This document shows positions 1-8,140 of a stretch of 64,000 nucleotides of DNA, piece by piece. Position numbers and translations under genes: made by a program. The notes beneath the pieces are model-generated. The model made no database searches, had not been told where the DNA came from, and saw only the letters and a list, made by a program, of their open reading frames with translations. Positions within the stretch are counted from its first letter, which is position 1, and each line of letters starts with the position of its first letter. Origin of the DNA: Terriglobus saanensis SP1PR4 (GTDB lineage Bacteria; Acidobacteriota; Terriglobia; Terriglobales; Acidobacteriaceae); the NCBI RefSeq assembly GCF_000179915.2, contig NC_014963.1, forward strand, positions 4,650,001 through 4,714,000, read 5' to 3'.

Positions 1-615
1 TCCGATCGCAATGGGAAGATCGCCCGCAAATTTGCGCAGCCGCGCCACGAGATCTTCCGCCTCGCTGGTAAACGCAGAGGTCTGCGTACCCGTAATGCCC
101 GTGCGCGAAATCGCATACACGAAGCCCTGCGAGTTCTCCGCAATCGCCTTCAGCCGTTGATCCGGACTGGTAACCGCCGCCAGGAAGATCGGCTGCAGAC
201 CGTTCGCATGCATCGCCGCGAGATACTCGTCCGCTTCTTCGACGATCAGATCGGTGAGCAGAACACCGTCCGCGCCGCTTTCTTTCGCGAGCTTGCAGAA
301 CTCAACCATGCCCACGCGCACCACAGGATTCAGGTAGCTGAACAACACGATCCCTGCTTCCGGACGCGCTTCGCGGATCTTTTTTGATAGCGCGAGCACA
401 TCGGTCAGGCGCGTCCCGCGAGCCACGGCACGTTCACTCGCTCGTTGGATCACAGGGCCATCGGCCAGGGGATCGGAGAACGGAACACCAAGCTCCAGCA
501 CCTCCGCTCCGTTATCCAGAGCAGCCAGGGCAATGTCGTAGGTCGTCTCAAGATCGGGATCGCCCACGGTCAGGTAGACGACGATGCTGGGTTTGTTCTT
601 GAAGGAAATCGCCAT
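1..615 (-). CDS. trpA: Tryptophan synthase alpha chain, 3' part cut by window edge
   Basis: TrpA cleaves indole-3-glycerol phosphate to indole and glyceraldehyde 3-phosphate and channels indole to TrpB in the cytoplasmic alpha2-beta2 complex. The visible N-terminal about 205 residues carry the family motifs: LTVGDPD near the start, LELGVPFSDPLADGPVIQ (with the catalytic glutamate in LELG), the VLFSYLNPV strand, and the GVLLTDL strand carrying the second catalytic aspartate. The ATG at 613-615 lies two bases beyond the trpB stop codon, with a GGGAG sequence about 10 bases upstream inside the end of trpB, so the two are very probably co-translated. The reading frame runs off the left edge, so the C-terminus is not visible. 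Confidence 0.97.
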   Translation of the reverse strand, partial: MAISFKNKPSIVVYLTVGDPDLETTYDIALAALDNGAEVLELGVPFSDPLADGPVIQRASERAVARGTRLTDVLALSKKIREARPEAGIVLFSYLNPVVRVGMVEFCKLAKESGADGVLLTDLIVEEADEYLAAMHANGLQPIFLAAVTSPDQRLKAIAENSQGFVYAISRTGITGTQTSAFTSEAEDLVARLRKFAGDLPIAIG

Positions 616-617
616 GG

Positions 618-1847
618 TTATTTGGCTCCCTTCAGATCGAGCTCACGCGAGATGATGCCCATGTCCTTATCGCCACGCCCTGAGAGATTCACCATAATCG
701 ACGCCGTCTTCGGCATCGTTGGTGCAAGCTTCAACGCCTCCGCCACTGCATGCGCGCTCTCCAGCGCAGGCAAAATGCCCTCCGTCCGTGAAAGCACCTT
801 CGTTGCGTTCAATGCTTCGTCATCCGTAGCGGAGGTGTACTCCGCGCGCTTGGAGTCATGCAGCATGGCATGCTCCGGCCCAACGCTGGCGTAGTCCAGA
901 CCCGCCGAAACCGAGTGCGTCGAAGCCACCTGTCCCGCGTTGTTCTGCAGAACATAGGAGTACGTTCCCTGCAGAACGCCGGGGAGACCGCCCTTGAAAC
1001 GCGCGGCATGTTCGCCCAGCGCGGTTCCACGTCCACCGGCTTCTACACCGATCAGGCGCACATTCTCATCCGGCAAGAACTCGTAGAAAGCACCGATCGC
1101 GTTGGATCCGCCGCCGACGCAGGCCACCACCGCATCGGGAAGCTTGCCCTCCTGCTCCAGGAACTGGCGGCGCGCCTCGATCGAAATCACGCGATGAAAG
1201 TCGCGCACCATCGTGGGATACGGATGCGACCCAAGCGCCGAACCGAGGATATAAAACGTCGTGCGGACATTCGTAACCCAGTCGCGCATCGCTTCATTAA
1301 TAGCGTCTTTCAGCGTGGCCGAACCCGACGCGACACCGCGCACTTCCGCGCCCAGCAGACGCATGCGGTACACATTCAACTCCTGGCGGTGCATGTCCTC
1401 TTCGCCCATGTAGATCACGCACTCCATACCAAAGAGCGCACACACCGTCGCCGTCGCTACACCGTGCTGGCCTGCACCGGTCTCGGCGATGATGCGCTGC
1501 TTGCCCATGCGGCGCGCCAGCATGCCCTGGCCGAGCGCGTTGTTGATTTTGTGCGCACCGGTGTGGAGAAGGTCTTCGCGCTTCAAATAGATCTTCGCCC
1601 CGCCCGCCTGCTCGCTCAGACGCTTCGCGTAGTAAAGCGGCGTGGGACGTCCACAGTAATTCTTCAGCAGATCGGCAAGTTCGGCCTGAAACGCCGGATC
1701 TTCCTTGGCTTCGGCGTAGGCATGCTCCAGCTCCTGGAGCGCCGCCATCAGCGTCTCCGGCACATAGCGGCCGCCATAGGCGCCAAAGCGTCCCGCACCC
1801 AGTGTGCGCATGACTTCTGTCGTAGAGGTAAGAACGGTTTCCGGCAC
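618..1847 (-). CDS. trpB: Tryptophan synthase beta chain
   Basis: TrpB is the PLP enzyme that condenses indole with L-serine to make tryptophan. About 409 residues, the usual length. The sequence shows [15 protein letters not shown] near the N-terminus, the PLP-lysine motif [13 protein letters not shown] (Lys about residue 100) and the phosphate-binding [10 protein letters not shown] loop. I choose the GTG at 1845-1847: AGGAGT lies six bases upstream at 1854-1859. A TTG at 1866-1868 is in frame, but it would sit inside the T-run of a perfect terminator hairpin and has no ribosome binding site. trpA follows after two bases. The gene is separated from trpC-trpF by about 6.6 kb of unrelated genes. 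Confidence 0.96.
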   Translation of the reverse strand: MPETVLTSTTEVMRTLGAGRFGAYGGRYVPETLMAALQELEHAYAEAKEDPAFQAELADLLKNYCGRPTPLYYAKRLSEQAGGAKIYLKREDLLHTGAHKINNALGQGMLARRMGKQRIIAETGAGQHGVATATVCALFGMECVIYMGEEDMHRQELNVYRMRLLGAEVRGVASGSATLKDAINEAMRDWVTNVRTTFYILGSALGSHPYPTMVRDFHRVISIEARRQFLEQEGKLPDAVVACVGGGSNAIGAFYEFLPDENVRLIGVEAGGRGTALGEHAARFKGGLPGVLQGTYSYVLQNNAGQVASTHSVSAGLDYASVGPEHAMLHDSKRAEYTSATDDEALNATKVLSRTEGILPALESAHAVAEALKLAPTMPKTASIMVNLSGRGDKDMGIISRELDLKGAK

Positions 1848-1866
1848 GGTGTAACTCCTGTCAATC

Positions 1867-1904
1867 AAAAAACAAGAGCCGCGACCTGGTTTGGGTCGCG
1901 GCTC
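1867..1904 (-). terminator. Intrinsic terminator/attenuator immediately upstream of trpB
   Basis: On the trpB strand an 11-bp perfect GC-rich stem (GAGCCGCGACC pairing with GGTCGCGGCTC, seven-base loop, 1876-1904) is followed by TTGTTTTTTG. It ends about 8 bases before the trpB ribosome binding site and points into trpB, so it can only act as a conditional terminator of trpBA transcription or as the end of an upstream transcript. Placement directly before a biosynthetic gene favours attenuation. The hairpin is certain in sequence; the regulatory role is inferred. Confidence 0.7.
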
Positions 1905-1964
1905 CGGTGGATGTCGTCTGAAACTTTCGCTCTGCGGGTGGTGCGGTGTTGCAGGCTTGCCCGT

Positions 1965-2048
1965 TTAGAGAGAGTTGACTCCGCCGTTGCCGCTCTTGAA
2001 ACGCCAAGAGCGGTAAGTAAATCCCGTAAACGGACGGAAGTAGTTCAT
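1965..2048 (-). CDS. Possible trp leader peptide (27 aa, aromatic-rich)
   Basis: A 28-codon reading frame (including stop) lies between a promoter-like sequence and the trpBA terminator hairpin, on the same strand. Seven of its first 17 residues are aromatic (Tyr3, Phe4, Phe7, Phe10, Tyr12, Trp15, Phe17); it has only one Trp codon, not the tandem Trp codons of classical trp leaders. A perfect 9-bp hairpin (1990-2013, arms CCGCTCTTG and CAAGAGCGG) covers codons 12-20, including the Trp codon, so ribosome position could affect folding. No clear ribosome binding site; the predicted transcription start is only a few bases before the ATG, so it may be leaderless. Translation is not proven. Confidence 0.4.
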   Translation of the reverse strand: MNYFRPFTGFTYRSWRFKSGNGGVNSL

Positions 2049-2058
2049 ATCGACTTAG

Positions 2059-2088
2059 AGATTACACGCTTCGACGATGGGTGTGCAA
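2059..2088 (-). promoter_or_regulatory. Candidate sigma-70 promoter for the trpBA leader
   Basis: On the trpB strand TTGCAC (2083-2088) and TAATCT (2059-2064) are separated by 18 bases, a good match to -35 and -10 hexamers. It lies 10 bases upstream of the possible leader peptide start and downstream of the anti-sigma gene stop. Assigned from pattern and position only. Confidence 0.45.
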
Positions 2089-2134
2089 GGCACACGAAGA
2101 AGAGGATAAGGAGAGCTTCTTCCGGATTGCTGCG

Positions 2135-2911
2135 TTATCGGGGCGTTTGTACCCCTAACAGAGCCGATACGAGGAGGTCGAGGTCGGCGGGGTTGACATC
2201 ACTGACGGCGATGATGCGCAGGTCATGCGTCATCGCTTGACGCATGGCGAAACCAGACTGAGTTCCAGGCAGCACCGTGACCATAGGACGACCAGATCTC
2301 TGGGTAAGAAAGACCGAGACCTCGTGCTTATGGATGGTGAAGAGGAGCAGCGCGGCGGGCTGTCCGTTCAGATACGCCAGATCGCCGCCCTTGAGAGTCG
2401 TATCTGCGGGAAGAACGTCTGGCAGGTTGAAGCTGAACGGCAGCTTGCCCTGGAACCAGGGCTTTACCGTGTGGCGGTCTGTGGAGACGACTTCGGGGGA
2501 TGCGCCGCTGGATAAGGCGGCCAGGTGCTGATCAAGCAATTCAGCGGAGAGAGTATTGGCTTCACGGGTTTGCCTCCAACCAAGGAGTGATACCGCAAGC
2601 ACGAGAGCTGCGGCCGCTGCGGCCCATGTGGCGGAGCGAAACGAGTAAATACGCGCAATCTTCTTCGGTTCCTGCGGACGGAGTTGCGCTGTCAGGCGGG
2701 CGAGAGCATCGGCGGGAACGTCGAATTGTTGCGCGGCACGCGCTGTGGCAGCTTTGAGTCGCGTGGCAGAGAGAACGCGTAACGCACATTCATGGCAATC
2801 GGTCAGATGTTGCTGAACTTCGTAACTCTCACTGGAAGATAGCTCGCCGTCGATGAACGCACTGAGTTGATCCGGGCCGAGATGTTCGTTGGCTTGTGTC
2901 GTTTGAGTCAT
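2135..2911 (-). CDS. Anti-sigma factor with zinc-finger (zf-HC2) and one transmembrane helix
   Basis: A 258-residue protein that probably sequesters the ECF sigma factor encoded just upstream. The N-terminal about 60 residues hold the anti-sigma zinc-finger signature, with the His-x3-Cys-x2-Cys motif in the segment HLTDCHECALRVL. A hydrophobic segment (ATWAAAAAALVLAVSLLGW) at about residues 93-112 anchors it in the membrane, followed by a periplasmic region without recognisable domain. The start ATG overlaps the sigma factor stop codon by four bases (TCAT on the plus strand), the arrangement expected for a translationally coupled sigma/anti-sigma pair. The signal that releases sigma is not visible. 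Confidence 0.88.
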   Translation of the reverse strand: MTQTTQANEHLGPDQLSAFIDGELSSSESYEVQQHLTDCHECALRVLSATRLKAATARAAQQFDVPADALARLTAQLRPQEPKKIARIYSFRSATWAAAAAALVLAVSLLGWRQTREANTLSAELLDQHLAALSSGASPEVVSTDRHTVKPWFQGKLPFSFNLPDVLPADTTLKGGDLAYLNGQPAALLLFTIHKHEVSVFLTQRSGRPMVTVLPGTQSGFAMRQAMTHDLRIIAVSDVNPADLDLLVSALLGVQTPR

Positions 2912-3441
2912 AGCGATTCCCCGAGTTGCACTTTCAATTCTTGATGAAGCGTGCGCCGAGCGCGAGAGATGCGTGACATGACAGTACCGATCGGAACATC
3001 GAGGACGAGCGCAATGTCCTTATATTTGAGCTCCTCCACATCGCACAGGAGTAACACCTCTCGAAGCTGCGGGTGGAGATGATCGAGGGCCCGGTTGACA
3101 GCCGCTTGGTTGTCGAGACGGATAAGGTGGTCTTCCGGAGTCGGACTCTCATCGGTGGCGTCGGGCAGATCGGAATAGTCTTCCAGAAAAACGGTGCGTG
3201 CGGCCGCGATGCCCGTACGCGAGGTGAGGAAGGTGTTGCGGAGGATGCGGAAGATCCACGCTTTGAAGTTAGTGCCGGCCTGAAAAGAGTCGAAAGCACG
3301 AAGCGCTTTGGAGAGAGCTTCCTGCACAAGGTCTTCCGCGTCCGCATGATTGCGGCTGAGCCAGAAGGCGTGGCTGTAGAGCGAGGGTAAGAGAGGCAGC
3401 GTAAGGTGTTCGAACGACGCGCTATGGAAGGGGGAGGACAT
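2908..3441 (-). CDS. ECF-type RNA polymerase sigma factor
   Basis: A 177-residue group 4 sigma factor that would redirect RNA polymerase to a small regulon. Region 2 is recognisable in HADAEDLVQEALSKALRAFDSF and FKAWIFRILRNTFL, and region 4 in LDHLHPQLREVLLLCDVEELKYKDIALVLDVPIGTVMSRISRARR, a helix-turn-helix for the -35 element. The length is typical. It is followed by its anti-sigma factor with a four-base overlap and faces, divergently, the metallophosphoesterase/cytochrome c pair, which are plausible targets. A longer alternative frame covering 2934-3527 is a shadow. Confidence 0.93.
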   Translation of the reverse strand: MSSPFHSASFEHLTLPLLPSLYSHAFWLSRNHADAEDLVQEALSKALRAFDSFQAGTNFKAWIFRILRNTFLTSRTGIAAARTVFLEDYSDLPDATDESPTPEDHLIRLDNQAAVNRALDHLHPQLREVLLLCDVEELKYKDIALVLDVPIGTVMSRISRARRTLHQELKVQLGESL

Positions 3442-3533
3442 GGTGCGAAGTTCCTCGAAGTATCTGGAGGCGGAGCTGCTCTGCCGGTTGGGACGTGGTC
3501 GACGAGATGGCCTTGAAGATGAGACACACTCCC

Positions 3534-3561
3534 TGTAACTAAATTACAGCCGGTTTATTCC
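3534..3561. promoter_or_regulatory. Possible ECF promoter/operator in the divergent intergenic region
   Basis: Between the divergent sigma factor and metallophosphoesterase genes lies a short inverted repeat, TGTAA-N5-TTACA (3534-3548), and on the minus strand GGAATAA (3555-3561), which resembles the GGAA core of ECF -35 elements, about 110 bases upstream of the sigma start. Auto-regulation is common for ECF factors. The match is weak and given as a candidate only. Confidence 0.22.
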
Positions 3562-3646
3562 ATTCTATTTATTTGCGGATTTTCGAGAATAAAAGCGTGC
3601 TTCCTCAGTTCTCCATCGTGCAGGCAATCAAACAATGGAGCGAGAT

Positions 3647-4645
3647 ATGAATAAATTTACAGAAGATGAGATAGCGCGGGACAAACAGGCGGAGCCTGCG
3701 GGCGACGGAATCGACAGGCGTAACTTTCTGGGGTGCATGGCCTGGGCAGGTACGGGGCTCCTTTGGTCCATGGTAGGAGGAGTTCCGGCATCCAGGCTGC
3801 TGTCTCAGACCATGAAGGTCGGTGGGCCGGCCGCAGGAAAGATCGAGGACTTCTCCTTTGTCCAGATCAGTGACAGCCACATTGGGTTCAACAAAGGCGC
3901 GAATCCGGATGTAACGGGAACGCTGCAAAAGGCCATCGATAAGATCAATCTCGTCCCGGCAGGCATGAAGCTGCCAGACTTCATGATCCATACCGGTGAC
4001 ATTACGCAGAACTCCAAGGCTTCGGAATTTGACACGGCGGCACAGGTGATCAAAAGTGCGAAGGTCGGCGAGGTCTTCTACGTCCCCGGAGAGCATGATT
4101 TCTCGCTCGACGATGGTGCACTGTATAAGCAGCGATTCGGCAAGGGCACCGTTGGGAATGGCTGGTATAGCTACAACCACAAGGGCGTGCACTTCGTTGG
4201 ACTGAACAACTGCGTGCAGGTCGATGCGATGGGAAACCTTGGCGCGGAGCAGCTTGCGTGGATGAAGTCCGATCTGGCGGGCTTGAGTTCATCGACGCCG
4301 ATTGTAGTATTCGCGCATATCCCGTTGTGGATGGTCTACGAGAAGTGGGGCTGGGGAACGGCCGATGGTGCGCAGGCGCTGGCCCTTCTGAAACGTTTTG
4401 GCTCGGTCACTGTGTTGAACGGTCACATCCATCAGGTGGTGCAAAAGGTAGAGGGCAATGTCGCGTTCCACACGGCAATGGCGACGGCGTTTCCGCAGCC
4501 CGCACCGGGAACTGCTCCGAACCCTGGACCGATGACTGTTCCCCCCGGCAAGTTGCAGAGTGTGCTCGGCGTAACCAACGTCAAGGTCGTTCGTGGACAC
4601 AGCCACCTCGCCGTGGTCGATCACTCACTGGCGGAGGGAGCTTGA
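3647..4645 (+). CDS. Exported (Tat-type) metallophosphoesterase
   Basis: A calcineurin-like phosphoesterase of about 332 residues. The metal-ligand motifs occur in order: QISDSHIG (D-x-H), MIHTGDITQ (GD), VPGEHDF (the GNH/E block with Glu for Asn), VFAHIPL (His) and LNGHIHQ (GHxH). The N-terminal DRRNFLG followed by a hydrophobic segment is a twin-arginine export signal. I choose the ATG at 3647, which has GGAG at 3637-3640 six bases upstream; the ATG at 3635 overlaps that site. The stop codon overlaps the TTG start of the cytochrome c gene. Substrate unknown; the partnership with a cytochrome and an ECF sigma is a recurrent set in this phylum as far as I know. Confidence 0.9.
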   Translation: MNKFTEDEIARDKQAEPAGDGIDRRNFLGCMAWAGTGLLWSMVGGVPASRLLSQTMKVGGPAAGKIEDFSFVQISDSHIGFNKGANPDVTGTLQKAIDKINLVPAGMKLPDFMIHTGDITQNSKASEFDTAAQVIKSAKVGEVFYVPGEHDFSLDDGALYKQRFGKGTVGNGWYSYNHKGVHFVGLNNCVQVDAMGNLGAEQLAWMKSDLAGLSSSTPIVVFAHIPLWMVYEKWGWGTADGAQALALLKRFGSVTVLNGHIHQVVQKVEGNVAFHTAMATAFPQPAPGTAPNPGPMTVPPGKLQSVLGVTNVKVVRGHSHLAVVDHSLAEGA

Positions 4646-5418
4646 AACGCCTTGGTGCTGTGATCGTGCTTTCTGCTGTTTCTCTCACGGGACTTGCGTT
4701 TGTACATCCCTTCGGTAATCCGCGTGTCGAGCCCGCAAAGGGGCTCGACACGTTGTTTCAAGGCGCCAGGATGTCTTCGGATACAAAAAGGGTTCTGGTT
4801 ACGAAGTGCGCTGACTGCCACTCAAACGAGACGCGGTGGCCGGTCTATGCACGTCTGGCACCTGGTTCCTGGCTGATCGAGCGGGATATCGTTGAGGCGC
4901 GCAGGAAGATGAATCTCTCGCTTTGGGACCAGATGCCCGCCGATGCGCAGAGTGTATTGGCCGGACAGATCATTCATGAAGCGAAGAGTGGGGACATGCC
5001 ACCTCTGCAATACCGTCTTCTGCATTGGAACTCCGAGCTGACAGCAACGGACATTGCAGCGCTCTCGATGATGGAAACCGGGGCGCAACAGGAGGCGAGC
5101 GTGGGCGGCTCCGGCGATGCCGCGCGCGGCAAGTCCGTATTCGATAAGCGATGCACCGGCTGTCATGCGATGGAGGGAGATCGGGAAGGGCCGAGGCTTG
5201 CCGGAGTCTTTGGCAGAAAGGCTGGAAGCGTGGCAGGCTTCGACTACTCTGCCGGGTTGAAGAACTCCGGAATCACATGGGATGAAACCACGTTGGAGAA
5301 ATGGCTCAGCGATCCCGACACGTTAGTGCCTGACAACAAGATGGACTTCCATGTTCCGGCCGCCCAGGAACGCTCCGATTTGATCGCCTATTTCAAACAT
5401 CAAAAGGGTCAGAACTAG
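4642..5418 (+). CDS. Diheme cytochrome c, haem-binding domain plus class I domain
   Basis: About 258 residues with an N-terminal signal segment (RLGAVIVLSAVSLTGLAFV), a first haem site CADCH in a haem-binding domain (Haem_bd type, with the NETRWP context), and a second haem site CTGCH in a class I cytochrome c domain whose sixth ligand is probably the Met of DNKMDF. It is periplasmic and would carry electrons for an exported redox step. The start is TTG at 4642-4644, which overlaps the metallophosphoesterase TGA as TTGA, with GGAGGGAG just upstream; the frame extends further 5' but that part is a shadow of the neighbouring gene. Translational coupling to the phosphoesterase is likely. Confidence 0.87.
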   Translation: MKRLGAVIVLSAVSLTGLAFVHPFGNPRVEPAKGLDTLFQGARMSSDTKRVLVTKCADCHSNETRWPVYARLAPGSWLIERDIVEARRKMNLSLWDQMPADAQSVLAGQIIHEAKSGDMPPLQYRLLHWNSELTATDIAALSMMETGAQQEASVGGSGDAARGKSVFDKRCTGCHAMEGDREGPRLAGVFGRKAGSVAGFDYSAGLKNSGITWDETTLEKWLSDPDTLVPDNKMDFHVPAAQERSDLIAYFKHQKGQN

Positions 5419-5613
5419 ATAGACCCAAAGCAAACGCTCATTCTTAACCGTGGCTTGCCACGATAAGTAAGGATAGGCCGTCTTCTGTTGAGTGGTTGGA
5501 AGCGATCCGGAGTTGCAAATAGGCGATAAAACGATCCTTCGCCCACATGGTTACCTCCGGATCGCCCTCGATCCGCCAAAGACCTCTCGCGACATGAAAG
5601 GTGATCCAGCTTT

Positions 5614-6813
5614 TTAGTTCGACTTCAAGCGCATATTTTCCGGCAGGAAGTCGGTGTAAAAGAGCTTCGCATCCTGCGTAAGGTAGAACGTCGGAATGTT
5701 TGGAAACTTCTCTTCCACGCGCTGGAGGGTGCGGAAGTCAAAGCTCTGGATTTCGACGCGATCTTCCATGTGATGCCGCGCGATGGTACCGGCAAGTGTA
5801 TCTGCGAAGACCTCGGGGCCTACGGTATGGTTTGGCGCAAAGAGTTCTTTCGGAATCTTTTCTCCACGGACGACGCTTGGGAACTGCATGCCTCCAAGTG
5901 GACGCAGGTTCGGCATGATCTTGGTTTCGATATTGAAGCGGACATGCGCTGCGTTTTCTGCGCGCGCCTTTGCTTCGGGAAGATGGCGTCCCTCTCCCGT
6001 GCGGTAGTACTGCACATAGAAATCGACAAAGCGGAAGAGCTGATCGACATTGGTGGCGGCATAGGGGTTGATCATCCCATCCTTCTTCGCAAAGGCCACG
6101 GAGACCGGCGAGAGCGATAGGTCGTTGCTCTGATCGAGCGGGAAGCGGAGCTTGTCGCAGATAAACGTCTTGCCGGCGTCAACGGACGAGATGTCGCTCA
6201 GATACACGCGGTTTTCCATCGTGTACTCTGCTCCATCGGCGCGACGGCAGGATTCGGGATTGTAGAACTGGTCGTGCCAGAGCGTGGAGACATGGTCGGT
6301 GGCCACGCCGGAGTCCGTCTCAAGCGAGCTGCTCAGTTGGTCCAGGCCGCCTTCAAAGGAAGGCAGGGTGTTCTCCGGACGCAGACGGCGTCCGCCGCGA
6401 TGCGCCGAGACATCGAACTTGGCGAGCCGCTCCCGATCGTCCCCTGTGGCGCGCTCGCGTTCTTCGCGCAGCACGCGCTGCAGAAGGTCGGGCCGGTCTG
6501 TGATCAGCCCATCGACTCCGGTACGAATGATGCGGCGCATCGACTCGGAATCATTCGTCGTCCACGGAACGACGCGGATGCCCATGCGATGCATCTCCTG
6601 AACATCCACCATGATCTGGCCCGGCTTTCCGTCCTCCAGGGTCACAACGGAGACATCCATGGGAGAGAGCGTGGGTGCGACTGCGTGAAACTGCTTCGCG
6701 TGCGCTGCCGCTTCGGCCATCACGGCGGCGTAGGGATGCTCCTGTTGAGCGTGCAGAGAGACGGAGCCAAGGAAAGTAATACAGGCGAAAGCAAGCAGAC
6801 GGGTAGGATTCAT
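5614..6813 (-). CDS. Secreted glycerophosphodiester phosphodiesterase with permuted domain order
   Basis: GDPD enzymes hydrolyse glycerophosphodiesters to glycerol 3-phosphate and an alcohol. The 399-residue protein has a signal peptide (residues 1-22), then a segment (about 40-112) that matches the usual C-terminal end of the barrel, with VVPWTTND and GVDGLITDRPDLL, and only then the usual N-terminal start: AHRGGRRLRPENTLPSF (His139, Glu147), LETDSG (Glu165, Asp167), the second catalytic His at LWHD (His180), FNIETK (Glu296) and QSFDFRTLQ. The protein ends shortly after this, where the VPWTVN...TDYPD tail normally follows. All catalytic and calcium-ligand residues are present, so it is probably active. 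Confidence 0.88.
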   Translation of the reverse strand: MNPTRLLAFACITFLGSVSLHAQQEHPYAAVMAEAAAHAKQFHAVAPTLSPMDVSVVTLEDGKPGQIMVDVQEMHRMGIRVVPWTTNDSESMRRIIRTGVDGLITDRPDLLQRVLREERERATGDDRERLAKFDVSAHRGGRRLRPENTLPSFEGGLDQLSSSLETDSGVATDHVSTLWHDQFYNPESCRRADGAEYTMENRVYLSDISSVDAGKTFICDKLRFPLDQSNDLSLSPVSVAFAKKDGMINPYAATNVDQLFRFVDFYVQYYRTGEGRHLPEAKARAENAAHVRFNIETKIMPNLRPLGGMQFPSVVRGEKIPKELFAPNHTVGPEVFADTLAGTIARHHMEDRVEIQSFDFRTLQRVEEKFPNIPTFYLTQDAKLFYTDFLPENMRLKSN

Positions 6814-7024
6814 GCGGCGAGGTTAACATCCCTCCGTTACGTTCTGATGAAACAGGCGTTTCTGCGAACGAACGAATCAGGGCGCATTGCCAATACTGCG
6901 TTCTTGCGCACCGGCTTTGCCTACGGGTCCTGGCCACCCTACTGGAGGCCGTACACCACATCCATCATTGAGCCGCGCATCACATTTGAGGTGAAACGGC
7001 TGCGAGGATCGTTTCGCGCAAATT

Positions 7025-7696
7025 CTAACTATTTGGTGAGCTTGGTGGCGGAGCCGTGAACCTAAACCCCGGCGCCCGCAAATAGCAGTTTGTATTTTTC
7101 CCCCTTTGAAAAAGCATAACGAGCACTCTCCGGCCCATCTTATTCTTCACAATAAATTCAGCATCCTCTTTGGTGATCCTCAATTTGGTTTCGACAGTCC
7201 TTTTGTATGAAGAAGTTCCCATGCTCCACACCTTCACGATCACATCGTAGTCGCCGGGTAGTATGTCAAATGCATGCAGCGTTTCGATTGCCACTCGTTT
7301 GCTGACAGCCTCTTCTCCCGGAATGAACCACGTGGATGGAAAACTCTCGAATCTTGTATCGCGTCTACGATCCTCCTCCACAAAAATAGTTGTAACGTTT
7401 TCCGTCCATATCAGGGGCTCTCGTCTGTCATCTGCAATACGTAGAACTTCAAACTCCATCTGCTTGATCACCGCTGTTTTTGAACCGGGGTTATAAATAG
7501 CAACTTCGGGCGTAATCCGAATTCGACTATCATCGAACATCTGTAATTGCAGTACCTCGCCGAACTTAATCATGAGGGTGCCTTTACGGAAAACAGAATA
7601 GTAGAGATTTCCGATGGAAACGGCGAGGGCGGATGCAGAAAGTACCTGTGTCCATCCAAAGGCGCCTAGAGATGAGATCACACGAAACCATGTCAT
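7025..7696 (-). CDS. Hypothetical protein with N-terminal membrane anchor
   Basis: A 223-residue protein I do not recognise. The N-terminus has one hydrophobic helix (about residues 8-30), followed by a soluble, beta-rich region with a conserved-looking pattern of Pro/Gly turns (VAIYNPGSKTAVIKQMEF, FIPGEE, LPGDYDVIVKVWS), reminiscent of immunoglobulin-like sandwich folds. Start ATG has GGAG eight bases upstream. Codon use is AT-richer than in the flanking genes, together with the small frame just upstream, suggesting an acquired pair. Function unknown. Confidence 0.7.
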   Translation of the reverse strand: MTWFRVISSLGAFGWTQVLSASALAVSIGNLYYSVFRKGTLMIKFGEVLQLQMFDDSRIRITPEVAIYNPGSKTAVIKQMEFEVLRIADDRREPLIWTENVTTIFVEEDRRRDTRFESFPSTWFIPGEEAVSKRVAIETLHAFDILPGDYDVIVKVWSMGTSSYKRTVETKLRITKEDAEFIVKNKMGRRVLVMLFQRGKNTNCYLRAPGFRFTAPPPSSPNS

Positions 7697-7699
7697 GGG

Positions 7700-7816
7700 T
7701 CACGCTCCACTCGGCAGGAATTTTACCGTAACTAAACGCGTATCCTGCAAATCTGGACGCAAATATCTGTCAAAGAACACATTGGCTGCGGCTAAGAAAA
7801 AGACAGAGGTAATCAT
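7700..7816 (-). CDS. Possible small membrane protein (38 aa)
   Basis: A short frame, ATG at 7814-7816, encoding a hydrophobic N-terminal helix (SVFFLAAANVFF) and a short polar tail. It ends three bases before the start of the 223-residue orphan gene on the same strand and shares its AT-rich codon use, so the two could form a transcriptional unit. The ribosome binding site is weak. Below the length at which coding can be claimed from one sequence. Confidence 0.3.
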   Translation of the reverse strand: MITSVFFLAAANVFFDRYLRPDLQDTRLVTVKFLPSGA

Positions 7817-8140
7817 TCGTCTTACTTTTTGCAAATAGTCAAAACCCTGAGTTGCATCAGACAAACCTTGCCCAGATTTCCATTGCGGCGAATCTCGGCG
7901 GGGCGGAAGCCATCGAGCTATGGAACGAGCGGTTCGCATGTTGGTTGGATTGACCGCTCTTGCTCTCGGTCTCATATCTGAGCCTTTGCAGGTTTCCTGA
8001 CATCAAGGGGTTTACCCGCATTCCTCCATTCAGGGACGACTCCTGGAAACCGGGCTGCATCCTATTCCTCGTAAGACGTACCGGAAGTACGCTTTTCATT
8101 CTCCTGAAGCAATGGAGAAGCGATCTCGAGAGGAGCACAC
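7817..8140. other. Intergenic region, no gene seen
   Basis: Between the small AT-rich frame and the glycine-zipper gene I see no supported coding region on either strand. It must contain the promoter of the glycine-zipper gene, and has a short hairpin GTACCGGAAGTAC near 8078-8090, but no confident promoter hexamers. Confidence 0.5.

Noticed and set aside
1848-1868. TTG start for trpB at 1868
   Set aside because: It falls in the T-run of the terminator and lacks a ribosome binding site; GTG 1847 has AGGAGT.
618-2240. Long plus-strand frame of 460 codons opposite trpB and the leader region
   Set aside because: Mirror of a conserved trpB gene, Arg/His-rich with no domain; typical antisense shadow of GC-rich coding DNA.
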